64,000 nt of DNA from Aldehydirespirator sp965221215 (GCA_965221215.1 OZ244872.1:1798001-1862000); one strand, 5' to 3'. Shown: positions 25,614 through 35,283, numbered from the stretch's first letter. Program-made: numbers and translations. The notes: generated by a model not told the origin, from the letters alone.

Positions 25614-28159
25614 CACCACCGCCCCGGTGCCAGCACATGGATGCGGCGCTCGAAGCGCTGAGGCGAGCGGTACCGCGCGGTGGGCTCAACCCGCACTGGC
25701 ACGGGGTGCGGGTCGACCTTGCGGGGATCGTCGTCCTGGCCCATCAGTGCCAGCATTCCGTCGGCGGCGCCCACCGCGGCGGCGACGACCGATTCGGTGG
25801 GCTGGAGCTTGACGACCAGCACTCCCTGCGCTCCCCTGCTCTGGGTCGGCAGCTCCGAGCAGTGCGTGGCTTTGATGCCGCCGCCAGTGCCGCCGTCGCC
25901 GGTGGCGACCACCAGCACCGAATCTCCGACCACGGGGCCCGCACCCACCGCAACGGCGCCCCCGCGCAATTTGATGCCGGCCATCCCCGCCGCGCCGCGC
26001 CGCTGCACCCGCACCGATGCGGCCTCCATCCGCAGAGCCCGGCCGTCGTCGGCCGCGAGCACGAGGTCCGCCTCCTCGGGTGCGGTGAAGGCGCAGGCCA
26101 CCCGGTCGCCCGCCGCCAGCGAGATCAACGACGACCCCGGCGCCGCGGCGAGAACCTCGGTGGCGTCCACCCGCTTGGTGACCCCGCTCCTGGTCACGAT
26201 GACCAGCCGGGCACTCCCCTCGGCAACCAGAGCCAGGATGCGCTCGCCGGAGTCGAGATCGAAGACGGACTTGGCGTCGACACCGCGGATGCGGTTGTTC
26301 GCCTCCTCGATCTCGGCGCCGCGCACGGTGAACGCTCGACCCAGGGTAGTGACCGCAGCCAAAGACGCTCCAGTCGAGGCCACGACCCGAGCCGCGATCA
26401 GATCGTGGCGTCCGGGCGAGGCCCGCTTGTCGCCTTTGAGCGAGGCGCGCCCGATGTTGCCGCTGGTCGACACCGTGACCACACAGGGCACATCCGGCCC
26501 GGCATCGGCGGCATCCGCGTCGGCGGGCAGGTTCGCCTCGCCCCGAGAACTCTCGGCAAGCTCGCGGTCGGCAACCTCGGCCGCCACGATCAGGCTGCGC
26601 CGCGGCCGGCCGTGGTCATCGACGATGCGGCGCAGTTCTCGCCGCACGATGGTCCGCTGCCTGCGTCTGCTCTCCAAGATCCCGGTGAGGTCGCCGATGT
26701 CCGCTCGCAGACCCTCGGCCTCGGCATCGAGCCGCTCGCGCTCGAGGGCGGTGAGCCGCCGCAGCGCCATGTCGAGTATGTGGCTCGCCTGCACCTCGCT
26801 GAGCCGAAATCGAGCCATGAGCGCTGTTCTCGCGCTGGGCGCGTCCTTGCAGCCGCGGATCAGCGCCACCACCTCGTCGATGTTGTCGAGTGCGGTGATC
26901 AGTCCCTCCACGATGTGGAGGCGATCTTCCGCCCGCTGCAGCCGGTGGCGGGTGCGGCGCACGACGACCTCGAGGCGGTGGGCCACGTATTGCTCGCACA
27001 GTTCCCGAAGCCCGACGGTGGTGGGGACGCCGCCCACGAGCACCACGTTGTTGACGCTCAGGCTCTCCTCGAGCGGTGTGTGCCGGTAGAGCTCGGCCAG
27101 AACAGGCGCAGGGTCGACGCCGGGTTTGAGGTCGATCTGGAGGCGCAGTCCGTCCATGTCGCTCAAATCCGCGATGCCCGACACGCCGAGCAGCCGTCCG
27201 GCGCCGACCAGTTCGGTGATCCGCGACACGACCCGCTCTGGCCCCACCAGGTGGGGCAGTTCGGTGACGATCACGGCCTGGCGGCGCCGGGTGACGGACT
27301 CGATGCTGACCCGGGCCCGCACCCTCACCGATCCTCGGCCACAGTCGTAGGCAGCTCGCAGGCTCTCGTCGGCCACCACGATTCCGCCGCCGGGGAAGTC
27401 GGGTCCGGGCAGCACGTCCATGAGCTCGTCGGTGGTGGGCCGCGCTCGGCGCTTGCGGCCCGCCGTACCGCCCGTGTCGGCGGACCCAGCTCGTGATCCA
27501 GCTCCACCGGGCTGCTTGCTCATCACCAACTCGATGGCCTCTCCGACCTCGGCCAGGTTGTGGGGCAGCATGTTGGTGGCCATTCCCACCGCGATTCCCG
27601 CGGTGCCGTTCACCAGCAGATTGGGCAGCGCGGCGGACAGCACGACTGGCTCGGTGTCCTCGCCGTCGTAGGTGGGGCGGAAGTCGACGGTGTCCTCGTC
27701 GAGCTCGGCCACCATGTCCATGGCCGCGTCGCTGAGACGGCATTCGGTGTAGCGGGCCGCGGCCGGCGGGTCGTCGAGGCTGCCGAAGTTGCCCTGCGGG
27801 TCCACCAGCGCCACCATGCGGCTGAAGTCCTGGCCCATCCGCACGAGCGTGTCGTAGATGGCGGCGTCGCCGTGGGGGTGGTAGCGGCCCATGGTGTCGC
27901 CCACCACCCGAGCCGACTTGCGGTAAGGGGTGCCGGGTCGCAGACCCATCTGCAGCATCGACCACAGGACGCGGCGCTGAACCGGCTTGAGACCGTCGCG
28001 CGCATCGGGGATGGCACGAGAGGTGATGACCGACAGCGCATAGGCGAGGAACGAGTCGCTCATCTCCTCGGCCACCGGCACGTCGTGCAGGTAACGGGCC
28101 GGGACAGGGTCGAGGCTTGCGGTGGTCAGCTGCTGGGTTGGTGACACTGTCGTATCCAT
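25613..28159 (-). CDS. Type IIA topoisomerase A subunit (ParC/GyrA-like)
   Basis: An 848-residue breakage-reunion subunit. It has SVITSRAIPDARDGLKPVQRRVLW, the quinolone-determining region GRYHPHGDAAIYDTLVRM, and the catalytic Tyr in AARYTECRLS. The C-terminal domain has about six beta-blade repeats. The GyrA box normally reads QRRGGRG or QRRGGKG; here it is QRRGAAG, which suggests weakened DNA wrapping and a decatenase-like role. An insert of about 25 residues (SKQPGGAGSRAG...KRRARP) splits the tower region. AAGGA precedes the ATG at 28159. Confidence 0.9.
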   Translation of the reverse strand: MDTTVSPTQQLTTASLDPVPARYLHDVPVAEEMSDSFLAYALSVITSRAIPDARDGLKPVQRRVLWSMLQMGLRPGTPYRKSARVVGDTMGRYHPHGDAAIYDTLVRMGQDFSRMVALVDPQGNFGSLDDPPAAARYTECRLSDAAMDMVAELDEDTVDFRPTYDGEDTEPVVLSAALPNLLVNGTAGIAVGMATNMLPHNLAEVGEAIELVMSKQPGGAGSRAGSADTGGTAGRKRRARPTTDELMDVLPGPDFPGGGIVVADESLRAAYDCGRGSVRVRARVSIESVTRRRQAVIVTELPHLVGPERVVSRITELVGAGRLLGVSGIADLSDMDGLRLQIDLKPGVDPAPVLAELYRHTPLEESLSVNNVVLVGGVPTTVGLRELCEQYVAHRLEVVVRRTRHRLQRAEDRLHIVEGLITALDNIDEVVALIRGCKDAPSARTALMARFRLSEVQASHILDMALRRLTALERERLDAEAEGLRADIGDLTGILESRRRQRTIVRRELRRIVDDHGRPRRSLIVAAEVADRELAESSRGEANLPADADAADAGPDVPCVVTVSTSGNIGRASLKGDKRASPGRHDLIAARVVASTGASLAAVTTLGRAFTVRGAEIEEANNRIRGVDAKSVFDLDSGERILALVAEGSARLVIVTRSGVTKRVDATEVLAAAPGSSLISLAAGDRVACAFTAPEEADLVLAADDGRALRMEAASVRVQRRGAAGMAGIKLRGGAVAVGAGPVVGDSVLVVATGDGGTGGGIKATHCSELPTQSRGAQGVLVVKLQPTESVVAAAVGAADGMLALMGQDDDPRKVDPHPVPVRVEPTARYRSPQRFERRIHVLAPGRW

Positions 28160-28251
28160 GCTCTGATCCTTGCTCTGAATCTGGGGCGCTCTGGTTCTTG
28201 TCGAGGCTTCTAGTGCTCCGCGCGCCGCCCCGGGTCTGGCCTGCGGGGCCT

Positions 28252-29682
28252 TCATGTGCGGCTCACTGTCGTGACCGAAGGTAGCGGCTGAGGCTCCGGG
28301 CTTCGGTGACCCCGAGGCACCCTGGCCGGGGCTGTCGGCCTCTGTCGATTAGTCGCCGCGCCTCGGCTGCCTGACGAAGGTGAGCCGCGGGGAACGGTAG
28401 ACCACTTGCTCGTGCCGTAGGCGTCAACTTCCCGCACGACACGCCGGTTGCTCCCGTGCAGCCACCGATGACAGCCGTTGCACAGCGCGACGAGGTTCTC
28501 AACGTCCGTCGCCCCGCAGTCTGCGCTGTGCTCGGCCACATGGTGGAGTGTGCATCGGTGCATCGGCGCCCGGCACAGCACGCAGCCCCGGTCCCGCAGC
28601 GCGACCGCCACGTACTGGGCGGTGTTGGAGCGCCGGATGCGGCCCAGCCACAGCGGCTGACCGTTGCCGCCGAAGACGGCTCCAACGAGGCGGTCGTCGG
28701 GAGAGATGCGGTCGAGAACCGTAGGCGGGATCGGCCCAACCCCAATCATCTCGCATGAGCCGGCAGGGTCGGTGCCGTCCACCAGGCCAGCGGTGACGGC
28801 GATGATTCTCCCCGTGGGCAGACACCGCGAGCCACGGGGTCCGTCGTCGACCCCGAGAGGCTCATGCGTCAGAGCATCCAGCCCGGTGCACAGTTCGAAG
28901 ACGGCATCCATCGTTCGCTGGCCATTGGAGCGCACTTCGTCGGGAGTGCCGTCGCGGCCGCCGTCCTTACGCCACAGGTAGTCCCGGCGCTCGTCCACGG
29001 CCTGTTCCAGCACACCGAAGCTAACCGGGTCCATCTCACCCTTCAGCACGCCCATGCCGTCGCTGCCCACAAAGAGGTCGCCCTTGCGGCTGTTGCGCTG
29101 CGCCTTTAGCAGGTTGCCGCCTGCAGTCGGGTCATGACGCTGAGCAAACTTCCTCGCCACACCCTTGAACGACCCATAGTCCCTGACGGAGGCCTGGTAC
29201 AGCAACTCGTCCGACCCGTCCACGGTGGCCGCGCCGCACTGCTTCGCCGCCGTTCCCAGAGCGAACACGCTCTCGAGCGTCAATTCCCCCGCGTCCAGCA
29301 GCCGCCCAACGTTGGGCATCTCCTCAATCTGGCGAGCCCCTTCGGTCACCCGCTTGGCCGCGTGACCCGACAGCTTGGCCCCCTCCACCAGCGCCTCACG
29401 CGCCGATCCGGCCCGTACCCGCTCCAACCGACCAACCGCTCGAAGCGTCAGCGCGTCCACTAGGGCCTTCACCCGCCCAGCCCCGCCGACAACCCCCGCC
29501 AGTTCCCCCTCGTCCAGATCCTCCAACGACACACTCCGCAGCAGCTCGCAGCAGGCCTTCAGTGCCTCCGACACCCGAGACCCTGCGGATGGCTCCCGGC
29601 ACCCAGGCTCAACACCCTCACGAGGCACCAGCCCCCCGCCGCACGGCTCGTCTCCACTTATCCGAACATCTGTTCGCTCCAT
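28252..29682 (-). CDS. DUF222 / HNH endonuclease domain protein (13E12-repeat type)
   Basis: A 476-residue protein. The N-terminal and middle parts form DUF222 (SLEDLDEGELAGVVGGAGRVKALVDALTLRAVGRLE...). An HNH nuclease domain lies near residue 370-415: CVLCRAPMHRCTLHHVAEHSADCGATDVENLVALCNGCHRWLH, with two CxxC zinc pairs and the His-His catalytic core. Such genes occur in many copies in actinobacteria and are thought to be parasitic or recombination-related. It lies between the topoisomerase operon and the CoA-transferase gene. The C-terminal 60 residues are low complexity. Confidence 0.88.
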   Translation of the reverse strand: MERTDVRISGDEPCGGGLVPREGVEPGCREPSAGSRVSEALKACCELLRSVSLEDLDEGELAGVVGGAGRVKALVDALTLRAVGRLERVRAGSAREALVEGAKLSGHAAKRVTEGARQIEEMPNVGRLLDAGELTLESVFALGTAAKQCGAATVDGSDELLYQASVRDYGSFKGVARKFAQRHDPTAGGNLLKAQRNSRKGDLFVGSDGMGVLKGEMDPVSFGVLEQAVDERRDYLWRKDGGRDGTPDEVRSNGQRTMDAVFELCTGLDALTHEPLGVDDGPRGSRCLPTGRIIAVTAGLVDGTDPAGSCEMIGVGPIPPTVLDRISPDDRLVGAVFGGNGQPLWLGRIRRSNTAQYVAVALRDRGCVLCRAPMHRCTLHHVAEHSADCGATDVENLVALCNGCHRWLHGSNRRVVREVDAYGTSKWSTVPRGSPSSGSRGAATNRQRPTAPARVPRGHRSPEPQPLPSVTTVSRT

Positions 29683-29933
29683 GACGATCACTCTAGCGAC
29701 CCCCTATGACAACACAACCTGAAAACTCACAACATCATCGAATAGTCGGTCCCATCTCAGTACACGGGGGTTGCTCAGCCACAACCTCAGAACATGCGCG
29801 GACTGCTCCCAAGCGTGTTCACGGTGCGACCTCGACACCGCGAGACGGGCTGGGCAACACGGGAGCAGCGTACATCTTTCCTCCGCTTGCAACGGTGACC
29901 CGGGGAGCGAGCTTGGCCGTATCGTTGCACGCC

Positions 29934-31130
29934 GTGAACCTGCCCGGACCGCTCGACGGCATCCGCATCCTGGAGATGAGCGTGGCCATCACCGGACCCC
30001 TGGCAGTGGGTCTGCTCGTCGACCAGGGAGCCGAGGCGGTCAAGGTGGAGGAGCCCCGCCACGGCGACCAGATCCGCTATGTGGGCGTGGCATCGGGCGG
30101 GATCTCAGCGGTGTTCCAGACCTGCAACCGGGGCAAGCGATCCATCGCGGTGGACTGCACCCGCCCGCGGGGCCGCGACATCGTGCTCGACCTTGCCTCC
30201 CGCGCCGACGTGTTCGTGCAGAACATGCGCCCGGGCGTGATCGAGCGGCTCGGGCTCGGCTACGACGACGTGACGGCCCGCAACCCCGGCATCGTCTACG
30301 CCTCGCTGTCGGGGTTCGGCCCCGACGGCCCCTACGCCCACCGCCGGGCGTATGACTCGGTGATACAGGCCCAGTCGGGGCTGGTCGGCAACCAGACCGG
30401 CCTCAACGACGAGTCCCCCCGGTTCCTGCGCCAGGCCGTGGCCGACAAGGTCACCGCCTACACCGCCGCCCAGGCCATCACCGCGGCCCTGCTGGCCCGC
30501 GAGCGGGGCGGGGGCGGCCAGCACATCCAACTGGCGATGCTGGACGCCTCGGTGGCCTTCCTGTTCGCCGATGCGGCCGCCCACGAGGTGGCCTTGGACA
30601 ACGAAGAGCGCCACCTGGCCCAGTCTTTCTCGGCCCACCAGCGGGCCATCACCCTCGCCAACGGCCATGTGGTGGTGGCCGCGGTGACCGACGACGAGTT
30701 CCACGGCATGGCCAGAGCGTTCGGCGTGGACTCCAGCGACCCCCGAGTGGCCACCATGCACGACCGCCAGCGCCACCCCGAGCAAACCACCGCCGTGTTC
30801 CGGGCCGTTCATGCCGCAGCCGCGGCCATGCCCGTGGCCGACGCAGTGGAAGCGCTGGATCGCCAACAGGTCCCGTTCGGGGTGGTGCTCGGCGTTGAGG
30901 ACATAGCCGACGACGCCCAGGCCGTCCACAACCGGCTGTTCACCGAGCACGACCACCCGGCGATGGGCCGGGTCCGCCAGGCCCGCCCCGCGGCCCGCTT
31001 CTCGGCCACGCCCGCCGAGCTGCGACAGCCCTCGGCCCCCACCCACGGCCAGCACACCGACGAAGTGCTGGCCGAACTGGGCCTAGCGGACAGCATCGGC
31101 CAGCTCCGCACCGATGGCGTGATCAAGTGA
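29934..31130 (+). CDS. Family III CoA-transferase (CaiB/BaiF type)
   Basis: A 398-residue enzyme, GTG start chosen at MNLPGPLDGIRILEM, the usual N-terminus. Family features are GPLAVGLLVDQGAEAVKVEEP, NRGKRSIAVDCTRPRGRDIV, FVQNMRPGVIERLGLGYDDV, YASLSGFGPDGPYAHRRAYDSVIQAQSG and GGGGQHIQLAMLDA. These transfer CoA between carboxylic acids through a covalent Asp intermediate. The 250-base spacer upstream, to the DUF222 gene, shows no further gene. The stop overlaps the Nudix gene. The acid substrate is not known. Confidence 0.9.
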   Translation: MNLPGPLDGIRILEMSVAITGPLAVGLLVDQGAEAVKVEEPRHGDQIRYVGVASGGISAVFQTCNRGKRSIAVDCTRPRGRDIVLDLASRADVFVQNMRPGVIERLGLGYDDVTARNPGIVYASLSGFGPDGPYAHRRAYDSVIQAQSGLVGNQTGLNDESPRFLRQAVADKVTAYTAAQAITAALLARERGGGGQHIQLAMLDASVAFLFADAAAHEVALDNEERHLAQSFSAHQRAITLANGHVVVAAVTDDEFHGMARAFGVDSSDPRVATMHDRQRHPEQTTAVFRAVHAAAAAMPVADAVEALDRQQVPFGVVLGVEDIADDAQAVHNRLFTEHDHPAMGRVRQARPAARFSATPAELRQPSAPTHGQHTDEVLAELGLADSIGQLRTDGVIK

Positions 31131-31846
31131 TCGTTCTTGAGGAGTGGCACAAGCAGTTCGAGCTCCACGGCGAGGCCCCGGCCATCCCCGCGGCCACGGT
31201 CGTGGTGCTGCGCGACAGTCCCGGAGGCCCGGAGTCGCTGATGCTGCGCAGGAACTCCCGCCTCGTCTTCGGCGGCATGTGGGTGTTCCCCGGAGGCCGC
31301 ATCGACGACGCCGATCACGACAGCACCGGCGACCTGATCACCGCCGCTCGCAATGCCGCAGCTCGAGAGGCCCGCGAGGAGGCGTCGATCGTGCTCGACC
31401 CGACCAGCCTGGTGCACTTCTCGTACTGGGTCCCCCCGCCGATCGCGCCCAAGCGCTTTGCCACCTGGTTCTTCGCGGCAGAGGCGCCCGCCACCGAGGT
31501 CCGCATCGACGACGGCGAGATCACCGGCCACGAGTGGATGACCCCCGCCGAGGCCATGCGGCGCTGTGACGCCGGCGAGATCGAGTTGATCGCCCCCACC
31601 TGGGTGACTCTGCACACCATCAGCCGCTTCGCCTCGGTGGCCGACACGCTGGCGGGCCTGAGCCGCCGGATCCCCCGCCGCTACGTGACCCGCCTCAGCG
31701 ACGGCGATCACGGCCCGATATCGCTGTGGCACGGCGACGCGGGCTACGCCACCGGCGACGCCTCGGCGCCGGGTCTCCGCCACCGCCTGGAGATGACCCC
31801 CGCCGGCTACCGGTTCGACGAGTCCGGCTACCGCGAGGAGGACTAG
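31127..31846 (+). CDS. Nudix hydrolase
   Basis: A 239-residue hydrolase, GTG start overlapping the CoA-transferase stop. The Nudix box is present with a longer than usual first part: GGRIDDADHDSTGDLITAARNAAAREAREEASIVL, ending in the REAREEA metal-binding helix. The context with a CoA-transferase, and a size above 200 residues, fit CoA- or NAD-type pyrophosphatases of the NUDT7/19 group, but this is inference. It is followed by a short tandem repeat. Confidence 0.88.
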   Translation: MIVLEEWHKQFELHGEAPAIPAATVVVLRDSPGGPESLMLRRNSRLVFGGMWVFPGGRIDDADHDSTGDLITAARNAAAREAREEASIVLDPTSLVHFSYWVPPPIAPKRFATWFFAAEAPATEVRIDDGEITGHEWMTPAEAMRRCDAGEIELIAPTWVTLHTISRFASVADTLAGLSRRIPRRYVTRLSDGDHGPISLWHGDAGYATGDASAPGLRHRLEMTPAGYRFDESGYREED

Positions 31847-31850
31847 CCCG

Positions 31851-31940
31851 CCGCGGCGACGGGGCGCTCAAGAAAGACAGCCGCGGCGACGGGGCGCTCA
31901 ACAAAGACCGCCGCGACGACCCGGCGCTCAACAAAGACCG
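31851..31940 (+). repeat. Three tandem 30-bp repeats
   Basis: Three adjacent units of exactly 30 bases start at 31851, 31881 and 31911. Their common core is GGGGCGCTCAACAAAGAC. The third unit has a few changes. The period is a whole number of codons, and in one plus-strand frame they read GDGALNKDRR-like decapeptides, but the preceding Nudix gene stops at 31846. They lie between two convergent genes. Confidence 0.8.
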
Positions 31941-31966
31941 GCGGCGGCCGGGCGCGCCGGGAGGAC

Positions 31967-32869
31967 TCAGCCGGTGGGGCGGGCCAGGAGGTCTTCGATC
32001 AGCGCGGCCAGCTCCAGCGGGCGGTCGCCCTGGATCGAGTGGCCCGCCCCCTCCACCACCTCGTGCACCGTTGCAGGCAGCCGCCGCATCCATTCGGCCA
32101 CGTCGGCATCGTCGATCACACTCCATGCGCCGCCCTGCCACAGCGCGGTCGGGACCGCCACCGCGGAGACCTTCTCCCACAGCTCCCCGAAGCCGGGCTC
32201 GGCCCCGCCGCCGGTCCTCCAGTCCCGCATCGGGTCGTAGTTCCACCTCCAGCGCCCGTCGGCGCTCTCGTGGGCGTTGTGCAGCACGCCCCGGCGCAGC
32301 GACGACACGCTGCGGGCCCGGTTGTGCTCCACGGTGCGCTCCAGGATCGCCTCGAAACTGTCGAAGTGCTCGGGCCCGTCGACGAAGGCGATGATCGGCT
32401 CGGCCTTGGAGCGATCGGTGCCCGGCGTCACGTCCACCACCCCCAGCCGCCTCACCCAGCGAGGGTGATCGGCGGCCAGGCAGATGGCGGTGAGCCCGCC
32501 CAAGGACATGCCCACCACCGCCTCAGCCCGCGGCGCCAGCGCCTCGATCGCCACGGCCACATCGTCGGCCATGGAGGCGGGGCCGTAGTCGTGGGCGGGC
32601 CGGTGGTCGGAGTGCCCGTGGCCGGGCAGGTCCACCGCCACCAGCGGCCGGCCGAGGGCCAGCGCCACCGTGTCCCAGGTGTGAGCGTTCTGGGCGCCAC
32701 CGTGGATCAGCACCAGCTCCGGCTCGGCGGTGCCCCACACCAGCGCCGACAGTCGCAGCCCCGAAGCCAGCGGCACCGATTCACGGCGCACCGTCGGCGG
32801 GCCCGACCATTCCAGGCCGTGCTCGACAGCGTTCTCCGCGAACAGCCCGAACTCGTCGTAGGCGGCCAT
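31967..32869 (-). CDS. Alpha/beta hydrolase
   Basis: A 300-residue hydrolase. The oxyanion-hole motif LVLIHGGAQNAHTW, the nucleophile elbow GMSLGGLTA with the catalytic Ser, and the final His in VEGAGHSIQGD are visible. RWRWNYDPMRDW in the cap region is typical of the large hydrolase/epoxide-hydrolase-like group in actinobacteria. The substrate cannot be inferred. It is divergent from nothing nearby: the ABC exporter genes downstream share its strand. Confidence 0.88.
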   Translation of the reverse strand: MAAYDEFGLFAENAVEHGLEWSGPPTVRRESVPLASGLRLSALVWGTAEPELVLIHGGAQNAHTWDTVALALGRPLVAVDLPGHGHSDHRPAHDYGPASMADDVAVAIEALAPRAEAVVGMSLGGLTAICLAADHPRWVRRLGVVDVTPGTDRSKAEPIIAFVDGPEHFDSFEAILERTVEHNRARSVSSLRRGVLHNAHESADGRWRWNYDPMRDWRTGGGAEPGFGELWEKVSAVAVPTALWQGGAWSVIDDADVAEWMRRLPATVHEVVEGAGHSIQGDRPLELAALIEDLLARPTG

Positions 32870-32974
32870 CCGGCGATGCTAGAGGCCGAGCGGAGCACCC
32901 GCCGTGTGCCGACGCGCCGCGAGCCTCCGGTCCCAGGGCCGATTATCGCCCGTTACCGCCGGAAGAAGCTCGCT

Positions 32975-33787
32975 CTAGGCCTCCGCTGGGCCGGCGCGGC
33001 GGCGGGACGCACGGCCGGACACCACCGGCGGCTCCCAGCTGAACCGCCATGCGGCCACGGCCGCACCGGCCGCCAACCACAACAGCATCACGCCGAGGCG
33101 GTGCCATTCGAAGGCGGGGGCCTCAGAGAACGGGTTCATGGCCTCCCCGAAGGCCAGGCCGAAGTGCTTCAGCGGGAACACGTCCCCGAGAAAGTCCAGC
33201 CAGGCGGGGGTGTCGCTGCCGAAGGGAACGAAGATGTTGGAGATGAAGGCGAGGGGCAGCAGGGTGGCGTTGGCGAGGGGAACCGCCATCGACACCGACC
33301 GGGCCAGCGAGGCCAGCGCCAGGCCCAGCGCGGCGAACGACACCGCCCCCACCCCGAAGGTGACGAGCATGGCCGGGACCTTGGCCGCCTCGATGTTGAC
33401 CCCGTAGGCCGCCACTCCCAGCACCACCATGGCGGCCACGGCCAGCGCCGCGATCCACACCGCCGACAGCACCACTCCGGCGAGATACATCCACGGTGGC
33501 AGGGGCGTGCCCCGCACCCGCTTGAGGATGCCGAGCTCGCGCCGGCTGGCCAGCATGATGCCGATGCCGGTGTAGGTGGACGACGCCGCCGCGTACACGG
33601 CCAGGCCGGGCGTGTAGAACTGGCTGTTCCTCACCTCGCCGTAGACGCTGTCGAAGGTGTCGTTGCCGAAGATGGCGGTGAACAGCACCAGCATCAGCAG
33701 CGGGAACACCAGGGTGAAGAAGGCGGCGATGGGGGTCCGCCAGAAGATCCGGTTCTGAAGGCGGGTGCAGCGCCACAGCAGCCTCAC
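32975..33787 (-). CDS. ABC-2 type transporter permease
   Basis: A 270-residue membrane protein, GTG start, with six predicted helices, the ABC-2 arrangement (RIFWRTPIAAFFTLVFPLLMLVLFTAIFG... and LASRRELGILKRVRGTPLPPW). It pairs with the ATPase directly upstream, whose stop overlaps this start as GTGA. Such exporters move lipids, polysaccharides or drugs out of the cell. The final 20 residues are Arg-rich. Confidence 0.9.
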   Translation of the reverse strand: MRLLWRCTRLQNRIFWRTPIAAFFTLVFPLLMLVLFTAIFGNDTFDSVYGEVRNSQFYTPGLAVYAAASSTYTGIGIMLASRRELGILKRVRGTPLPPWMYLAGVVLSAVWIAALAVAAMVVLGVAAYGVNIEAAKVPAMLVTFGVGAVSFAALGLALASLARSVSMAVPLANATLLPLAFISNIFVPFGSDTPAWLDFLGDVFPLKHFGLAFGEAMNPFSEAPAFEWHRLGVMLLWLAAGAAVAAWRFSWEPPVVSGRASRRRAGPAEA

Positions 33788-34743
33788 CGCTCGCCGCCCC
33801 CGTCATCCGGCGCCTCGCCGTCGCCCGCCTCACCGTCGCCGTCGCCACCGACGAGGCTGAGGTAGACGTCTTCGAGGCTGGGCGTGGAGACGGTCAGGCC
33901 CTCGAGCTCGACGCCGCGCTCGGCGGCCCAGCCGGTCAGATGAGCCAAATCCGCGGTGGGAGCGTCGGTGGTGATCTCCACGGAGCGGTCACGCCCAACT
34001 ATCCCGCCCGAGATCGGGGCCAGCAGGTCGGCCACCGGTTCGGCCCGGTCGGGCACGGTGAACCGGATCAGGGCCGCGCCCGCTCGGGCTCGCAGCTCGG
34101 CGGGCGTGCCCTCGGCCACGATGCGGCCACCCGCCAGCACCGCCACCCGGTCGGCCAGAGACTCGGCCTCGTCGAGGTAGTGGGTGGTGAGCAGCACGGC
34201 CCGCTGCTGTGAGGCGAGCCGCTCGACCAGTTCCCAGCCCCGCCGGCGGGCCGCCGGGTCGAAGCCGGTGGTCGGCTCGTCGAGGAACACCACATCGGGG
34301 TCGCCCACCAGCCCGAGGGCCATGTCGATGCGGCGCTGCTGGCCGCCCGACAGGGTGGAGATGCGGGCGTCGGCCTTCTCGTCCAGTCCCACCATCTCGA
34401 TCAGCTCGCCGGTCGCCACCGGGCGCGAGTAGGCGGCGCCGTAGAAGGCGATGGCCTCGCGCACGGTCAGCTCGGGATCGATGCCCGAGGACTGCAACAC
34501 CACGCCGATGCGGTCCCGGAACGAGGTCCCGGCCGACTCGGGATCGGTGTCGAGCACCCGCGCCGTGCCCGACGTGCGGCTGCGATGCCCCTCCAGGATC
34601 TCCACGATGGTGGACTTGCCCGCTCCGTTGGGTCCGAGCAGGGCGAACACCTCGCCCCGCTCCACCTCGAACGACACGCCGTCGACAGCCCGAACCGAGC
34701 CGTAATCCTTGACCAGTTCATCGACGGCGACAGCCGGACTCAC
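33784..34743 (-). CDS. ABC transporter ATP-binding protein
   Basis: A 319-residue ATPase of the DrrA/NodI type. Walker A GPNGAGKST, signature LSGGQQRR, Walker B VVFLDEPTTGFDP and the H-loop TTHYLDEAE are all present. The C-terminal extension with a regulatory domain ends in a Gly/Asp-rich tail. The GTG start giving MSPAVAVDELVKDYG was chosen; another GTG three codons upstream is possible. It is the first gene of an exporter operon with the ABC-2 permease. Confidence 0.9.
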   Translation of the reverse strand: MSPAVAVDELVKDYGSVRAVDGVSFEVERGEVFALLGPNGAGKSTIVEILEGHRSRTSGTARVLDTDPESAGTSFRDRIGVVLQSSGIDPELTVREAIAFYGAAYSRPVATGELIEMVGLDEKADARISTLSGGQQRRIDMALGLVGDPDVVFLDEPTTGFDPAARRRGWELVERLASQQRAVLLTTHYLDEAESLADRVAVLAGGRIVAEGTPAELRARAGAALIRFTVPDRAEPVADLLAPISGGIVGRDRSVEITTDAPTADLAHLTGWAAERGVELEGLTVSTPSLEDVYLSLVGGDGDGEAGDGEAPDDGGGER

Positions 34744-34848
34744 CGTCGGCACGCTATCGGCGGCTACAGGCCGGGCGAGGTGGGTCAGCCACTCCGCCCC
34801 ACGATCAGCGTCCTCATCTGCCCGCGCTCGCTCTACAGCGGGCACGAT

Positions 34849-35244
34849 ATGGGGGTGAAGCCGCTGCCGGGCATGGTCGCCATCGCCGAGTATCCCAGCC
34901 GCTGGGAGGCCGACGTGGCCGCGGCCCGTCTGCGCGAGGAGGGATACGAAGCTGCCGTGCTGGTGGACCCGGCCACCGAGGTCGCCCCCCACCATGTGAC
35001 CCACCGCCTCGCGGTGCTGGTGGTGCGGACCGAGGTCGCGGACCTCGCCGCCGGATTGCTCGGCCTGGAGCGGCCCGACACCGAGGCCGAGACCCTCGAC
35101 GCCGCCTTCCACCAGCGGCGCTTCGCCGACCGACCGGCCTGGGTGCGCTACCTGACCTGGACTCTGCTGCTGGCCATCCCCGTGCCGATAGCGCTCTCGG
35201 GCCTGGTGCTGCTGTGGGCCCTCCTCGACAGCCTCTTCCCGTGA
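34849..35244 (+). CDS. DUF2007-like protein with C-terminal membrane segment
   Basis: A 131-residue protein. The soluble part (MVAIAEYPSRWEADVAAARLREEGYEAAVLVDPATE...HRLAVLVVRTEVADLAAGLL) resembles the ferredoxin-like DUF2007 fold seen in putative signal-transducing proteins. The end is one or two membrane helices (LTWTLLLAIPVPIALSGLVLLWALLDSLF). The start was placed at the ATG giving MGVKPLPG. It is divergent from the ABC exporter operon. Function unknown. Confidence 0.7.
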   Translation: MGVKPLPGMVAIAEYPSRWEADVAAARLREEGYEAAVLVDPATEVAPHHVTHRLAVLVVRTEVADLAAGLLGLERPDTEAETLDAAFHQRRFADRPAWVRYLTWTLLLAIPVPIALSGLVLLWALLDSLFP

Positions 35245-35283
35245 ACCGCGCCTAGCCCGCGGAATCCTGCGGGGCTGACAACC

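Noticed and set aside
28160..28255. A longer start for the topoisomerase A subunit
   Set aside because: It would overlap the DUF222-HNH gene, and AAGGA lies at the right distance from the ATG at 28159.
31851..31940. CRISPR-like array
   Set aside because: The units are directly adjacent with no spacers, and no cas genes are near. The RecB-like nuclease at 22428-23318 resembles Cas4 but has no CRISPR context.
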